Assembly (NCBI GenBank): GCA_903933715.1
Contig: CAIZLD010000075.1
Span: 1-60,232, forward strand
Length of the DNA stretch: 60,232 nt
Direction: 5' to 3'
DNA from: an uncultured Spartobacteria bacterium
Lineage (GTDB): Bacteria; Verrucomicrobiota; Verrucomicrobiia; Chthoniobacterales; Chthoniobacteraceae
The position numbers and the translations under genes were made by a program. The notes under the pieces were generated by a model that did not search any database, had not been told where the DNA came from, and saw nothing but the letters and a program-made list of their open reading frames with translations. Below, in pieces: positions 60,151 through 60,232 of the stretch (positions are counted from its first letter, which is position 1; every line of letters starts with the position of its first letter).

Positions 60151-60232
60151 TCGTGGATTGCGTAAAAAATCGAAAATGATCCAGAAGGCTTGATCTGTAA
60201 ACTCGCGGTTTTTGAATCGGAGATTCACAGAC

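Overview
The window looks like a piece of a high-GC Gram-negative chromosome, most likely from the phylum Verrucomicrobiota. This is inferred from the kind of secreted proteins (a C-terminal 'AWQQAYFTAAEIASG.ADD.ADPD.DG..NL.EYALGLNP' tail after an autotransporter-type strand repeat), the DUF1015, DUF3313 and DUF354 proteins, and three classes of short dispersed intergenic repeats; no rRNA or other definitive marker is present. Housekeeping genes include lipA, trpB, dnaB, rplI, queE, malQ, a YhbY-type RNA-binding protein and a tRNA-Ala(CGC).

Region 1 (1-1317) is the chromosomal left flank: a soluble histidine kinase with an RsbRD-type N-terminus, preceded by two short direct repeats that may be a trace of a transposon end.

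Region 2 (1318-11862) is an integrative genomic island of about 10.5 kb with both ends visible. A 17-bp exact direct repeat lies at 1318-1334 and at 11846-11862; the second copy is the 3' end (including CCA) of the tRNA-Ala gene, and a tyrosine recombinase gene starts 61 bases from that tRNA end. All island genes lie on the minus strand and are visibly more AT-rich than the flanks. The cargo is a tightly overlapping three-gene cassette (beta-class DNA methyltransferase, AAA15/OLD-like ATPase with a large unassigned N-terminal domain, and an HNH nuclease resembling Septu PtuB), then a serine recombinase, a 513-residue orphan protein, an HTH protein, and two small membrane proteins. Three copies of a 22-bp inverted-repeat site lie in the island's non-coding DNA. 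The cassette is the best candidate in the window for an undescribed defence system: modification plus PtuAB-like effector.

Region 3 (11922-32202) is ordinary chromosome: DUF1015 protein, HIT hydrolase, 4-alpha-glucanotransferase, a PAS kinase with its receiver partner, DUF3313 protein, YhbY protein, a membrane/periplasmic protein pair, a glycosyltransferase overlapping lipA, a secreted protease-like strand-repeat protein, a porin, QueE, glutaredoxin, DnaB, L9, an L,D-transpeptidase and TrpB.

Region 4 (32203-51746) is a large surface-polysaccharide cluster. It encodes a plausible full route from UDP-GlcNAc to UDP-2,3-diacetamido-2,3-dideoxy-mannuronate (dehydrogenase, oxidoreductase, aminotransferase, acetyltransferase, 2-epimerase). 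It also holds a priming sugar-phosphate transferase, a chain-length protein whose ATPase domain is degenerate, three glycosyltransferases, further sugar-modifying oxidoreductases, an O-antigen ligase/polymerase, a polysaccharide deacetylase and a secreted beta-helix protein. No flippase or outer-membrane export channel is visible here.

Region 5 (51880-59964) has a three-gene oxidative/acid-sugar operon (TPP enzyme, enolase-superfamily enzyme, large FAD/Fe-S oxidoreductase with an unusual C-terminal membrane segment) convergent with a GH15 glucoamylase-type enzyme. The right edge (59965-60232) holds no gene, only a dispersed repeat.
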